DNA of 64,000 bases, taken from Phyto melanocephala. Its lineage: Eukaryota > Arthropoda > Insecta > Diptera > Rhinophoridae. Both the position numbers and the translations under genes were made by a program. The notes under the pieces are model-generated. The model made no database searches. It saw only the letters and a program-made list of their open reading frames with translations, and had not been told where the DNA came from. The stretch spans positions 97,443,978 through 97,507,977 of the forward strand of contig OW799234.1 in the NCBI GenBank assembly GCA_941918925.1, written 5' to 3'. Of the stretch, positions 21,680 to 34,454 are shown in pieces (position 1 is the stretch's first letter; every line of letters starts with the position of its first letter).

Positions 21680-22974
21680 GAAATGAGAAATTTTAAATCA
21701 CAAATTAATTTTCAAGTTATTTTTTTCTATATTTTGTTAATTATTTTATTAAAAAAAGTCAGTATTAACCCTTTTTGCGATGGCATCGTAAGCACCAAGA
21801 AACAAATTTTACAGTATAGAGTTTTTATAATTTACTCTTAAGCAGTGCAATACTTTCTTTGGATTAATTTTATTTATTAATTTATTTACATTAATATGTA
21901 TAACTTAAAACTGAAGCTATAGCAGCGTTGGCCTTAAGCTCGATTGTGTGTACAGTTTAAGATTGTTTTACAGGTTACTCGTTTTTAAAAAATCCACTAT
22001 TTATTTGATATCATTATTAGACATGGAAGTACTGAAGATTTTAGGATTCTGTTTAACATAACACTGTAGCTATCTCCATCGACTGTCCTTCTTGATGCAT
22101 CTGTAGAGATAAATTTGTGCTCAAGACAGACTAAAGTCTTGTAATGTCATATATTTTAGTATAAGTCTTTATTTATGATAATTCTGAACTTAGAGACTTT
22201 TTTGTAGTAAAAATATGTCTTTAGGAGAGCCATCTTTAAATTCAGAACAAGTTATATTACAAAACTATTACGATATTGAAGCAGAATTCATTCAACTGAC
22301 GATTTTTTTTGTTGCTGGTCCTCTTTTAAATATAAGTTTTACATTTTTCACACACATAATAGAACTATTTATGTTTTAAGTAAACAAAAAGTGTATAACT
22401 CAATTTTGAAAAAAAAAAAAAAAAAAAACATTGTTTATTCCCTTTTTTTTATTTGCTCTTATAACCTATATTTATTTTTATTTGTTTACTTTTGGGATCA
22501 TATATTTGTTCATGCTGAAATTCACAAACATAGTTGTGTTATTACAAATTTATTGTAGATAAATTTGAATATAAATTAAATTATTTTTAAATTATATCAT
22601 ACTTGTAAACATTAATGAAAAATGCTAAGTTGTTTTGCTTTTGGAAAAAAAAAACAATAATTTAACTTTGGATGTGGGTGTTTTTCTTTATTTTCCTATA
22701 CATACACGTATTTTGTAAGAAATCCCCATTAAAAAGTTTTATAAGAACGCAAACAAAAATTATTTGATACTTTTCAATCAAATCATCAGTAAATAATACT
22801 TTTATAACTTGTTTAGAGAACGCAGTGTATGTTACTAAGACTTAACAAAAAGTTCGTTAAAAAAAACAAAGTTTTAATTTAATTTTTTAAAATTTTCTTA
22901 TGATGATTTGTGGTAGAAAAAATTATTTTTAAAAGAATTATAAAACAAACTTGATGGAAAAAATAATTTATTTT
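21680..22974. other. Upstream vav intron, nothing recognised
   Basis: AT-rich, with a ~20-bp A run at about 22410-22430. No coding exon or repeat was recognised. The missing N-terminal vav exon should lie upstream on this strand. Confidence 0.4.
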
Positions 22975-23323
22975 TATACCCACAACCAAATAAATGGTGT
23001 GAGGTATATTGATTTTAGACCCCATAAAGTATATGTAGTATATTTTCTGATTCTAGCTATGTCCGTCCGTTTGTCCGCGTGTTTCAAGCACGATTGAGTT
23101 TGAAGAGAAAAAAGTAGAAGCTTTGCCTAGACATCTGAAATGTTTTGTATTAAAAATAGGCTAAATCGATTTATTAGTAAGAGATTTATAGTTTATAATG
23201 CAAGAGTAGATCATAAAAAATTATTTAGACAATCGAGAAAAATACGATTTCACCAAAACGATATTACATGAAATAATAAAATTCAGTTTAAAAATGTTCG
23301 CTTCAAAATTTGTCATTTATGAA
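22975..23323 (+). mobile_element. GTCY element subfamily 2, truncated
   Basis: Begins TATACCCACAACCAAATAAA, with GACCCCATAAAGTATATG and GTCCGTCCGTTTGTCCGCG, then CACGATTGAGTTTGAAGAG as at 59200. It stops abruptly where the tandem-unit repeat begins at 23324. Confidence 0.7.
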
Positions 23324-23812
23324 AAACTAGCCAAACCCGGCGCGCGTTGCTACGCCCCTTAATGAATCGAAGTGCATTCTGAATTTTAATTGAATATCAA
23401 GTGCAAAAACCTAAAAATTATAATTTTTTATGAGCGTGGCATTTCCCACTTTTCTAATCACGAAATTGTGAAGTCATAACAGCTCAATATGTGTGAAAAG
23501 TTTCAGAATAATCGGTCCAGTGCAAGTAACTCAAAATGATACCTTTTTTTATGGGCGTGGCACTGCCCACTTTTCTAATCACGAAATTATATGGTTATGA
23601 CAGCTTAGTATGTGTGCAAAGTTTCAGAAAAATCGGTCCAGTGCATGTACCTCAAAATTAAAACTTTTTTAGGGGCGTGGCCCCGCCCACTTTTCTTATC
23701 ACGAAATTATTTAGTCATGACAGCTCGATATGTGTGCAAAGTTTCAGAAAAATTGGTCAAGTGCAAGTAGCTAAAACTGATAACTAATTTTTATGGGCGT
23801 GGCCCCGCCTAC
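23324..23812 (+). repeat. Tandem-unit repeat, four-unit copy lacking its 3' end
   Basis: Same start as at 17856 (ACTAGCCAAACCCGGCGCGC) with about four ~121-bp units. It ends after GGGCGTGGCCCCGCC without the usual TTTCACTTTTATATA tail. Confidence 0.75.
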
Positions 23813-24184
23813 TGACTACATATAAAACAAAGCAGAACAATAAAAGGATTAAAGAAGGAAATCGAAATTTATTTATAAGACCTTATAAAATAATGGTATA
23901 AAATTTTTCATTAATTAATTATGTTTTAAAAGAAAACATAATTTAAATTTTGTAAAAAAAAGTCAACAAAATGTCTTTCAATGCAGCTGAACGCAAGGAA
24001 CTGAAGGACAAAAAATTTTTCAATGTTTTGTGCATTTTGTACATATTTTGTTGTAAGAGAAAACAAACAGACATTTTTTCCTTGAAAATGTATATAAGAC
24101 AAAATATTTAGTTGTGTACTTATGTAAGTAAAGCTGTGTTTACATAGGCATTGTTAAATGAACAGTAGATACCCATATTGATGG
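23813..24184. other. No gene recognised
   Basis: AT-rich spacer. ATGTCTTTCAATGCAGCTGAACG at about 23971 starts a short frame that stops after a few codons and is not supported. Confidence 0.35.
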
Positions 24185-25010
24185 GGTTAAAAAAAAATCC
24201 GTCATCTTGTTTCAGATGACATCTTAGATTTTACACTTTTTTAATAGTTAACTGTATTTTACTGGTCAAGCCCTTTCATTTGATACCAATTATGTAGGAG
24301 TTAATAGGGACAAAGCCGTAACTACTATATTTGACTCATATATTAGCTATTTAATTTTGGACGCCATCTTAGATTTTTAAATTTTCATGGTCAACTGTAT
24401 TTTACTAATCAAACTTTTTTATTTGATAGCGATATTAAAACTAAAAAAAAAATGATTTTCGTTTGTAAATTTCAGGAAAAACACCAAAGCAATTGTATGT
24501 ATTTTGGTGCTTATATCTCAGATAGTTACAAACCGACTAATTAGTTTTTTTCATAAATAATTTTTGAGACCGCGGCTTATCGTTTGGTGTGTTTGACTTG
24601 TACAAGAATTATTAAGAAGCTTAAAATTTTTGATATGGTGTTATAAACAATAACACTACAATGGCTATTCCGAATGGTTTAATTTCACTCGGAATGCAGA
24701 AGACAGGCATATATATATTTTTCCAAATAGTTTTAGCCTATAACTTTGCCGGCAAGTGACCGATTTTAACAAATTACGAATGTCTCTAAGGAAATGTCAT
24801 ATCTACACATAGTCACAAGCGTATAGTTACTGAAAATTTTTATTTTTTTGGTCGAGGAAAACAAACACAGTCGTGTTTATTTGCTTATATCTCAGAAAAT
24901 TATCTAGCGATTATGCTGATTTTCAATACCGATCTGCTACTGAAAATTGAATATATTTTGCAACTACACGCAGGTCTTCATGATGTCATATATTCCCACA
25001 CACACTCTAT
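24185..25010 (-). repeat. Reverse 'GGCGTC' repeat and GTCY remnants
   Basis: 24185-24440 contains GACAAAGCCGTAACTACTAT, GACTCATATATTAGC and GACGCCATCTTAGATTTT, the inverse of 8271-8660. 24480-25010 twice contains CTTATATCTCAGA with GCTGATTTTCAATACCGATC, the inner part of GTCY elements read in reverse. Confidence 0.5.
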
Positions 25011-25712
25011 CTATCTCTCTTTACCCATAATAACACCAATTTAGTCAAATCATTTTAGTTAAATGAAATCAACTATATATAACATGTTTGTAATATGTTA
25101 ATTTTCCCGGTGGAATTACACATCAATGATTTCATTATTTTCCTTTTTCCATTAACTGCTTTTATTTCATAACAGAAAGTGTTTTGAAATATACATACAT
25201 ATATTCCAATTTATCCAAAAACTATAAGTGAACATATTACTTTCCTTCAACAAATAGAAAAAAAAAGTTTTTGTTTTATTACAGTCACATTTTCCGTAAC
25301 CAACGCTTTTTTCTCATTAAATTGCCATTAGGTATATGAAAATAAAAATACATAAATAATAGTAAAAACAGCAGCAACAAAATTTCACAAACTATATTAT
25401 ATATTCCAGTGATACTGAACATATTGTTAAAGATTTATTTTAAATAGCTTAATTTACATTATAATTTTATTTTAGTTATATTCACAGTAGTTTAAGTTTT
25501 GTTTTCATTAGTTTGTGTACGTTTAGCATTTGGTTTGGTTCGCTGGTGAGCAGCCGAGGTGAGTTATTATGTGCAGCATACTCTTAGGCACTTTTATTAT
25601 TCCTGCATATTACTTAACATTAACATTACGTCTTAATTTAAATGTAACGGTTTTCGAATGAACTAGTGTGTACATACGAGAACTTTGTCGAAACAGAACA
25701 CCACTATGTTAC

Positions 25713-25749
25713 TATAAATAGCCGAACAACACAGCTTTCATGATCAGTT
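25713..25749 (+). promoter_or_regulatory. TATA plus initiator core promoter
   Basis: TATAAATAG begins at 25713 and an initiator ATCAGTTT has its presumed +1 A at 25746, 33 nt downstream of the TATA start. That is the usual spacing in fly TATA promoters. An ATG-free exon follows. Regulation beyond this is not visible. Confidence 0.65.
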
Positions 25750-25939
25750 TACAGTAGAGCTTGTAAGGTGCGTATCAAAGTGTGTTTGATAATAAAGGTG
25801 TATAACACCTATAAAAACAATATACGAGTGTAGCTAAATAAATAAAGTGCTCTTAATTTTATAACGAATTTCAAGTGTTTTTGATTGCAATAAAAGAACT
25901 CAAACTAATTTAAAGGAAATAAGCCAACGTTTATAAAAG
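25746..25939 (+). other. Predicted 5' UTR exon of an unidentified plus-strand gene
   Basis: From the predicted start site the sequence has no ATG for about 194 nt and ends in a donor TAAAAG|GTATAT at 25939. That is typical of a non-coding first exon. No matching coding exon was recognised on the plus strand to the right, so the gene may continue past the window. Confidence 0.45.
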
Positions 25940-26421
25940 GTATATACGTAACAATATATTATTTTTTTTAATAAAGTATAAATATATATTTAATTTATCT
26001 TAATAGTTTTTTTTTTGTTGGGAAAAAATGTTGTGTTCTCACAAATTTAAGTGTAAAAGATCATGTATCTGATTTCTAAATACAGGGTTCCAATCTTGTT
26101 TAACCCTTCAACCCATCCGGTTAGAAATTAGTCGTCTATGCTACTCGTAAAGTTCCGCTTATTTAGAAGTATTTTTTTCCTATTGTATTCTCTATCGTCT
26201 ATTGAAATACATTTTTAGTTTATTTACTTGTGAACACAATTTCTGTTGTATTGGCTTTGTTGTTTAACATCAACTGATATAAAACGTCAGGCAAAAAAAA
26301 AATCTGAAGTGGGAAATTTGTTAAAATCTTACTTTTACAAATTTTTTAAAACAATTTTTAATAAGAATTTTTAACTAACATTTCAAAATTCAAAAAATTA
26401 ATTGATTTTAAAAATATTATA

Positions 26422-26885
26422 TAAAGGGTGGTTAAATTTTATGGGCCGATGATGATTTTGAATAAAACACAAAAATATTTACGAAATTATTATCATTTCT
26501 TTTTATTATGATAATATTGGTATGGTTCAATTATGTATGGAATACAATATCGTCCAAATGGCGGCACACCTCCATCCGATGGTTTCAATGGCAATATGGA
26601 TTGCCAATTCAATTGTTGGGCACGATGATGAGTCCCGAATGTAGACGAATTTGAACGATTATGTTGACCAAAAGAATCGCGAAGTGCACAAAATGCATTT
26701 TTTATTGCACGCCCATTTTCATAAGAAGCCTGAATAACTTTAACGCGTTGCTCGTTTGTGTATCTTTCCATGTTTGATTGATTTAGTCTGAAATTTAGAA
26801 ATATCAAACGAAATGCAGAAAAAAACTTGACGTTTAGGTGTGGCTCACATTCTACATCGGCCCTTAAAATTTTTACCACCCTTTA
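26422..26885 (-). mobile_element. Mariner-like MITE with transposase N-terminus
   Basis: About 28-bp inverted ends: TAAAGGGTGGTTAAATTTTA on the left, and on the right, read in reverse, TAAAGGGTGGTAAAAATTTT. GGGCCGATG follows each. On the minus strand ATG at 26771 opens MERYTNEQRVKVIQASYENG and NAFCALRDSFGQHNRSNS, the helix-turn-helix start of an IS630/mariner transposase. A deletion then fuses this to the element's 3' end. A relative lies at 61441-61925. Confidence 0.85.
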
Positions 26886-27828
26886 TTTATTATTTTGGGA
26901 GAAAAAAACACATACATATGTATACAAAAATATTATTTTTTCTGTAAACAATTTTCATTTTCGCTCCCGGTATGAATCGAATACAACCATTTTAAAACAT
27001 ATTAGTTAAAATTGTATTGTTGTACAAAATGTTTAAATGGAAATTACCAACAACAAGCATTCAATAATGTAAAACATACAAAACTAGTACCGATAGTACA
27101 ATACCACTATTGTGAATTGAATACGTTACGGTTTAGCACATCACTGCAACTAGTTTATGTAACACGGTTGGGAAACCCTGCTCTACTTTGTTTGTGAAAA
27201 GGAAAATATAAAAATAAATGTAATCATTTAATTACTATCGAACTATAAACACATTAACATTAAAAAGGAAATATTAGTTTGTTAAAGGTCAATTAAAGAT
27301 CAAGGAAGGGCCATAAATATTTTTAGAATAAATTACACAAGCTTTCACCATCGCTCAAGTTCCCAAGAACAAGAAAGGACTTCAACAGTTAATTGAATAT
27401 GTAAATAGAAAGTATTTTTAAACAAACGAAAATAAATAATCAAAATAAAGAAGATATAGATAGATGCTTGACTACGAAACAAAAGCGATTAAGATTAATT
27501 TGAGAAAACAAACTAATTTTAAACGAAAACTTAATTTCATACAAAGTTAAGAATAGACTGTATATAATTTTATTATATTTTTCTTTTATTTTCCAAAAAT
27601 TAATAAATATGGTGTTTTTTTTGTTTTAGAAAACAAATATTATATCAAAAAATACATGTGCACAATTAAGTTGTCATAGACTAAATATTATTTATTAATT
27701 TTATTTAATTTAATAAAATTATAATTTATACTCCGTAAACAACACAAATATTAGTATTTTTCATTTTAATTACAAATGTTTAAGACATGTATTGCAAAAT
27801 AATTCTATGTACATTAAAGGCCAAAGCA
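26886..27828. other. No gene recognised
   Basis: AT-rich sequence. The 60-codon frames near 26830-27200 lack any recognisable domain. GTAACACGGTTGGGAAACCC at about 27159 looks like the end of an unidentified repeat. Confidence 0.35.
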
Positions 27829-28500
27829 AAACAAGTAACAGTGCTATATTCGGCCGTGCCGAATCTTATATACCCTTCACAACGTGTAGTCATGCAATAA
27901 CAATTGTTTGTATCACCATTCATCTCATATAAAATACGTATGTACATATGTACATGTAAAACACATACCAAAAAAAAAAAAAGTTACAAAAAAAAATTAA
28001 AAAAAAATTTTAAAAATAATTTAAAAAAATTTTTAAACAATTTTTTTTAAAAAATTTAAAAAAAAAATTAAAAAAAAAATATGAAAAAAAAATAAAAAAA
28101 TATAAATAATATATTAAATAAAATAAAATTCGCTCAGCTGGAGTTTGATGCCACGTTTACTTTAACCAGTATGTATGTATGTAGGTTGTTGTTGTAATTG
28201 TTTATAAAAAAACGAGGAGATTGATACCATATACAGATCTGGGGAACATATAGTTGCTTCTAAAAGTTGATTTCCAACAACACACGGACAGACGGACAGA
28301 CGGTCAGGGCTTAATCGACTCCTCTATTCATAAGCTTTCAGAAAATATATACTTTATGGGGTCGGAAATGAAAATTGTAGAAATTACAAACGGAATGACA
28401 AAGCTATATATACCCTTGTACACCACAGGTGAAGGGTATAACAAGTAAGAGTGCTATATTCGCCCGTGACGAATCTGATAATACCCTTCACCATCATGTA
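27829..28500 (-). mobile_element. GTCY element, CAGTGCTATATTC subgroup
   Basis: In reverse: AACAAGTAACAGTGC, GGCCGTGCCGAATC, CACAACGTGTAGTCATGC, AT filler, GACGGACAGACGG and CACAGGTGAAGGGTATA at 28440. A second tail (ACAAGTAAGAGTGC) abuts at 28441-28500. It is close to the copy at 56583-57272. Confidence 0.8.
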
Positions 28501-28989
28501 TATAGGTACAATCACACATCGTAGCTTAACATATATTTAATGTTATACGCCATTTTCTATTTTCTACTATGGAAAAGTTGGTATAGATTTTACTGTTTAA
28601 TTTACATTTATGTACAAATATTAAATTTGACCACGAAAATTAGTTTTAACTGAAAGTTGTTATTAATTTTTTTTCTAACCCTGCATTAGTATTTACAATA
28701 AAATTTCATAAATTTTCCCATTCCTGATTTTTTTTTTTTTTGCTTGATAATACAAAAATATAATCGATACAAGAAATTTTATTCGAAAGTAAATATGTTT
28801 TTAAACCAATATTGTATTTCGATAGATAAAAAGTACGAAGGGAGTTGTGATTTGTAAAAAGTGTTTTTTTTAAACCTTAAACACTTTGTACGTGATTTTT
28901 TTAACAAAGGTTTATACAATTTCTGATTATTTGATTTTGAATATACTACATATACGTGTATATATGTATGTAAGTACATACATACATAT
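28500..28989. other. No gene recognised
   Basis: AT-rich sequence with ATGTATGTAAGTACATACAT near the right end. Nothing else was matched. Confidence 0.35.
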
Positions 28990-29247
28990 CGATGGCTTAA
29001 TATAAAAATGGAGTATCTAGATTTTTTTTTTCGAAATCACGTTTTTGTCGTTTTCTGGCAGTTCACTAACTATCAAATCTTCTCTAAAAAAATGGTAAGG
29101 CTGTGATTGAAAATAATAGATTTATAGCCACATAAAAAAGACTAAACTAATTTTATTCCTTTAGGTTTAACTCAAGTTTTTCCTAATAAATAATAATAAA
29201 AAAAGTAATAAAAAATCGAGATAGGTATTTTCTATATTAAGCCATCG
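28990..29247. mobile_element. Short inverted-repeat element, 258 bp
   Basis: Left end CGATGGCTTAATATA and right end TATATTAAGCCATCG are exact inverses, and the pairing continues imperfectly (TCTAGATTTTT against AAAAATCGAGATA). No coding sequence. The target duplication is not clear. Confidence 0.65.
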
Positions 29248-29595
29248 TTTTTGTTTTAAATATTAACGAAAAACAATTTAATTTGTAAAGCTTTTTATAT
29301 TAAAATCAAGCATGGCAAACAAGCAACAATTAAGTGTGAACAAACAATACAACAACACAACCACTTACACATAATAGTTTTATAAATTATTAAGCATGTG
29401 AGTGGTTTTCTTGAATGTACATAAATGTTCAGCAGGGGTAAAATTTTAATGTCCTTTTGAAATATGTGAATGTGTCTGTAAGTGTTAATATATTGGAAGC
29501 ACGTGATTGCCAAAAGGTATGTGATGTTTGTTAAAAGAGTTGTCAAAATAGTTTAAAATGTATTTATGTTGGATTAAATGCTAACTATTTTAATA

Positions 29596-30226
29596 AATCT
29601 ATACATATAAAAGTGAAACTCTTTGTGTGTGTGTGAGTGTTATAGCTATAGACTCCGAAAACGTACAGTCGATCGGACTCAAACTTTGGCAAGTTGTTGT
29701 ACACATTTAAGGGAGTGTTTATGGATGGTAAACAGTAGGCGGGCCACGCCCATAAAAAATTAGTTATCATTTTTAGCTACTTGCACTTGACTGATTTTTC
29801 TGAAACTTTTTACACATATTGAACTCTCATAATTATACAATTTCGTAATAGGAAAAGTGAGCAGGGCCACGCCCATGAAAAACCATTTAAATTTTTTAGC
29901 TACTTTCACTAGATCGATTTTTCTGAAACTTTGCACATATATTGAACTGCCATGACTATACAATTTCGTGATTAGAAAAGTGAGCAGTGTCACGTTTATA
30001 AAAAAAAGTTATCATTTTCAGCTACTTGAATTTCACCGATTTTTCTGAAACTTTGCATGCATATTGAGCTGTCATGACTATACAGTTTCGTGATTAGAAA
30101 AGTGGGCAGTGCCCCGCCCATAAAAAAAGTTATAATTTTTAGCTTCTTGCACTTGATATTCAATTAAAACTCAGAATGCATTTTAATTCATTAAGGGGCG
30201 TAGCAACGCTTGCCGGGCTTGGTTAA
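29596..30226 (-). repeat. Tandem-unit repeat, reverse copy
   Basis: In reverse: ATATAAAAGTGAAACTC and a GTGTGTGTG run first, then four to five diverged units with GTCATGACTATACA and TTTCGTGATTAGAAAAGTG, and AAGGGGCGTAGCAACGC at 30192. Same family as 17856-18850, more diverged. Confidence 0.75.
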
Positions 30227-31789
30227 TGATTCAATAAAAAAAAACGTAAAAACGTAATATTTAAAATTCGGCACAGAACAATATCGATTTCTAACTTGTT
30301 ATATGATACAATAAATCCTTCAATGTCTTACCAGTATCCATTCTTATTCCAAAGTGTCAAACGCTCGCCTATATCTTAAATTTTTTTTTTACGTTTTAAT
30401 ATTTAGAAGATAGCAAGGATACCATTTTTAATTTTTGTTTTACAAACACAAATCTCTTAGTTATCACTTATGTATTGTATTGGTACTGGAAAAAATTTTT
30501 AAAATATAGAAAATTCTTGTGCGAATACATTATCAGAAAAAAATATTCAATACACTTTTGCTTATCTATCTTTAATTTTTTTTTAAAGTTTTACTGCAAA
30601 TGTGTGCAAATAATTCTGTTAATTTTATGTTAATTATAAAGTTCTCAACATTTATATGCGAAAGAAATACAAAATAACGATATCAATAAAAATAGCAAAA
30701 CTTAAGACATTAATATAACATTTATATGTTTGTAGTAGAGCAATGAACTTCGATTCCATAATTAAAAAGGCTGTTAAATCGAATAGCTATTACCGTTAAA
30801 TTGTGAATATCCCTTAAATGGAAACCTGAATGTCAACTAACTGACAAACTAAAATTAAAGCATAATGTGTATATTTATTATTGTAGCACGTACCAATATC
30901 GTTATTAAAATATGGAAAAGTTCTTAAAATGTGTATGTAGATATAACACAAGCAACAGCAACAAATATTTAAAATAATTTTTTCGGTACTTTTTTATAGT
31001 GTTTGTAAATATAAAAAATTACGAGCATATTTAAGCTTTGATTTAAAAACAAAAACATTATTTATTACACAACTAAAGCAATGAATTGTCTTCATTAATG
31101 TTGAAATTACTGCTATGCCGCATTCAGGTTTGTAAGGAAGTGTTATGTTTTCACCAAAAAACCGCATTACCAAAAAGCGCTTCTTGAACCGCTTACATAG
31201 TGCTTACCTGCTTCCAAGAGCGCTTCTAGAATGCATGATTTTTATTTGGAATGTGCCACTTCGTAAATCTCTTTTTTGCAGTTAATAAGCGCTAATTTCA
31301 TCCCTATCATGAACAAAATAATCATGCATTTCCCATACGCAGTGCTGAAGAAGGTAGCAACAAGTAAGGGAGAAATATAAGGAAAAATTGCTAATGAAAT
31401 AAATTTGTCTTCTTAATTTCTAGTGCTGAGATAATTGTCCTTTCGTATGCAAACATTTAAGGCATTTCCCTGGATGCAATACGGTAAAGAAATGAAGTTT
31501 GCACTGCTTACAAAAAATTCCGTGGGTTTATGTAGCTTAGGAACCTGGGTTCCTAAAACCCAGTAAAACTGTAAAAAGTATTTTCGAATTATTCGACAAT
31601 ATTAAATAGTTTGATTCGCTTAAATCATTAGACACTGTACATATTAACAACTTTTGTGTTACAATTTAGAAATTACTTTCGTCCCCACAATCGAGAATTC
31701 CGCAATTTTTCCTTCAAAGTTCGTATATAAACACAAACCACCAACTGTTTCGGTGTTATTCTTAAAATTTACAATGAAAATCATTTTTC
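30227..31789. other. No gene recognised
   Basis: AT-rich DNA. At 31180-31240 a less AT-rich stretch has AAAAAGCGCTTCTTGAAC and AAGAGCGCTTCTAGAATG. At 31540 GGAACCTGGGTTCC is a small palindrome. No coding signal. Confidence 0.35.
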
Positions 31790-32890
31790 AAATTTTTTTA
31801 GCTTCTGGACACGGAGGGAGGAGGAGGGAGTCATTATGGGTGTCAAATGAAAGACCTTGACTAGCAAAATGTCATACAATAAAAAGATATTTAAAATCCA
31901 TGATGGCCGCAACGACAAAATGGCGTACAGCAAATGTACATATTGATCAAATATAGCATTAAATCTAATAAAAGGGCTTGATAAGTAGAATACAGTTAGG
32001 GTTGCCATTTCTATTTTTTAAAAAAGAGGACGCCAGCATAAAAAATGTAGGACATTTGCCCAAAAAAAGAGGACACATTTAAAAAAATAAATAAATTTGA
32101 TAAATTAATAAAATTACAAAAATACAAACTTAACATTCTGATTTAATGGTTGAAAATAAAAACAAAAAACCAAAAAAAAAAATCAACAAAAATTCAGTAT
32201 CGGGAATGTACACTTTTAAAAATTGTACATATATTTTTCAACACTTCCAATTTGAGCCAATCGCATCGATTCTCATCAAATATTTGTAAAACTCTAGGCA
32301 ATCCATATCAAAATTACATACCCTTACTATATTTTTTGTTCAAGACTTTCTTCTATATCTGAATAACAAACTTTATGAAAAACACACAGCTGACAAGCAG
32401 ACCTCTTTGCCGATCTTTTTTAAAATAAAAGACAAGTTAAAATAGGCCATTTCGATAAATAGCGACAATTAAGGATAATAAAACTAATTTTGTACAAAAA
32501 GAAGTTTTAAAATTGTACTTTTTGAAAACTAATTGTACGAGCACATAAATGTTTTTTTTATACATTTTGTGACCTGTGATTTAAATGTAAGAAAAAACTT
32601 CAGAGAAGGTGCAAAAAGCCGGACAACCCCGTACATTTGCTAAAAAAGAAGTAGGACAGCCCCGGATGGCCTAAAAAGAGGACGGTGTCCGGGGAAAAGA
32701 GGACGGATGGCAACCCTAAATACAGTAAACTATGAACTGAAAATCTAAGATTACGTTCTAAATAAAATGACAGATTTATAGGTAAAAACTGTAATTACGG
32801 CTCTGTCTAATTAAATCTTAGCAATATTGGTATGAAGTCCAAGAACTTGACCAGTAGAATACAGTGAACTAATCATGAATACAATGACAA
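31790..32890. repeat. 'GATGGC' repeat split by a hAT-like element
   Basis: Left part (31840-31996): GTCAAATGAAAGACCTTGACTA, GATGGCCGCAACGAC, GGGCTTGATAAGTAG. Right part (32727-32890): TAATTACGGCTCTGTC and CTTGACCAGTAGAATACAG. Both belong to the family seen at 8271-8660. The hAT-like element at 31997-32718 interrupts it. Confidence 0.5.
31997..32718. mobile_element. hAT-like MITE with 8-bp target duplication
   Basis: Ends TAGGGTTGCCAT and ATGGCAACCCTA are inverted. AATACAGT flanks both sides exactly (31989-31996 and 32719-32726). The 722-bp interior has repeated AGGAC motifs near both ends (GAGGACGCC, GAGGACGG) and no transposase. An 8-bp duplication and TAG..CTA ends fit the hAT superfamily. 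Confidence 0.88.
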
Positions 32891-33915
32891 CCAATCAGTT
32901 TCAAATTTAGTAAACTTAACTTTTTTTAATTTAATTAAACATTTTAGTATTTATTCAAAAAATGTATTTTAAAGAAGTGTCACAATTTAATTGAGCGTGT
33001 CATTTTTCCATTGAACATTGAATTGTGGCAAAAAAAAAAACACGATTGTGCCACATTAACCAACAGTAAGTAAGGCAAGATATTTTCACCTGTTTATGGT
33101 AAACCACAAAAAAGTTTTCTTTAAGTTTCTGTCAGATGTAATTTTCTTAAACAAACATCAAAACTGGTGGCTAATTCTGTACGGTTAAAGCAGTTTGTGT
33201 ATTGTTTACGTACACACATACATATGTACATACAAACATTGGAAGAAATGTTAACTTATAGGTGATTTTTAACAGATGATTAAGCCACATAATCGTACAA
33301 CCTATGTATGACCAGCCAACTGTGAATAACCCATTTATTTTACCTTTTTTACCTTTAAACATTGTAAAATAATAATAATTATATTTTATTTTTCCTTGAA
33401 TAACGAAAATTTCACTTATATTAAAGTCATTTTCGTACTGGTAGTAATCTAACGCTAATTTATTACAGATCATGCTCATTACACAATTCCTAAATACCGC
33501 TTTTATAATTTTATATAAAAAGTTTTCCTTGGATAATTAGTTTACCTTCATACATTATTTCATGTCATTTAATTAATAATAGTTGTGTCAGAACAACTAA
33601 AACAAATACAAGCAAGTGAAAAAGTTAGTGACAGGAAATATTCTTTATAAAGTGCTTCTGTAAGTGTATAACACCAACCAGTTAAAAAAATAAGTTTTTT
33701 TTTTATTATTTAATACATAATATTAAACTAAACCCACACTCATAAATATGTATACACGTAAAAATGCACAGGTATATGAGGTATTATATAAACATGTATA
33801 TTAAGATGATAATTACGCATAAAAAGCAATCCCCTTAACATATGCAACATTAAATTAAGCTAATTACACACATTAGTTGTAAACAAGAGGGAGGTATGTA
33901 TAAACGACGACTAAA
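32891..33915. other. No gene recognised
   Basis: AT-rich DNA. The 102-codon minus-strand frame at 33171-33479 has no recognisable domain and runs through ACATACATATGTACAT repeats. Confidence 0.35.
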
Positions 33916-34454
33916 TAAAGCTGCTTTCAGACGGAATGTATTTTACATATGACATGTCTTTCTTGTGCAATCCATATAAATTGCGTATGTTTGTCAAAAT
34001 TGTCATTTTACACTTACGTCTGACATAACCTCTTTTTGTTTATAATATGTGATTTTTTGTTTTGTATGTAATTTTTGTAAAAAATAATTGCTATTTACAG
34101 TGTGTAAAATGGATTTAGCAAATTTTGTTTCAATATTATCTACACAAATTTTTAAATTGTAAAAAACCAATTTTCTATTTTCTTTTAATTAACAAACAAA
34201 TTTAAAAAAATACTAACTTTTTGTTTATTTATTTGTTTATCCCTTGTTTGCTTTATGCCGCCAAATAAAGTTCTATTTTGACAGTTGTTTTTAGATAAAA
34301 ATATAGCACACTCTAGTTAACAATTTGCTATATGACTTTTACATATGTATTTCACACAAGCAATGTTTCAACGAGCATACAGGATATGTAACAATTTTGC
34401 AGAGGAATATTTAACAAGTCATATGTAAAATACATACCGTCTAAAATCACTTTA
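33916..34454. mobile_element. Inverted-repeat element, 539 bp
   Basis: About 41-bp imperfect inverted ends. The left end has CAGACGGAATGTATTTTACA then TATGAC. The right end read in reverse has TAGACGGTATGTATTTTACA then TATGAC. The interior is AT-rich and non-coding. No clear target duplication. Confidence 0.7.

Noticed and set aside
29760..29993. 77-codon frame with repeated LLTFPITKLYNYESSICVKS
   Set aside because: The repeat reflects the ~121-bp tandem units of the interspersed repeat read on the other strand.
33171..33479. 102-codon minus-strand frame
   Set aside because: No recognisable domain, no splice context, and it ends in ACATACATATGTACAT repeats.
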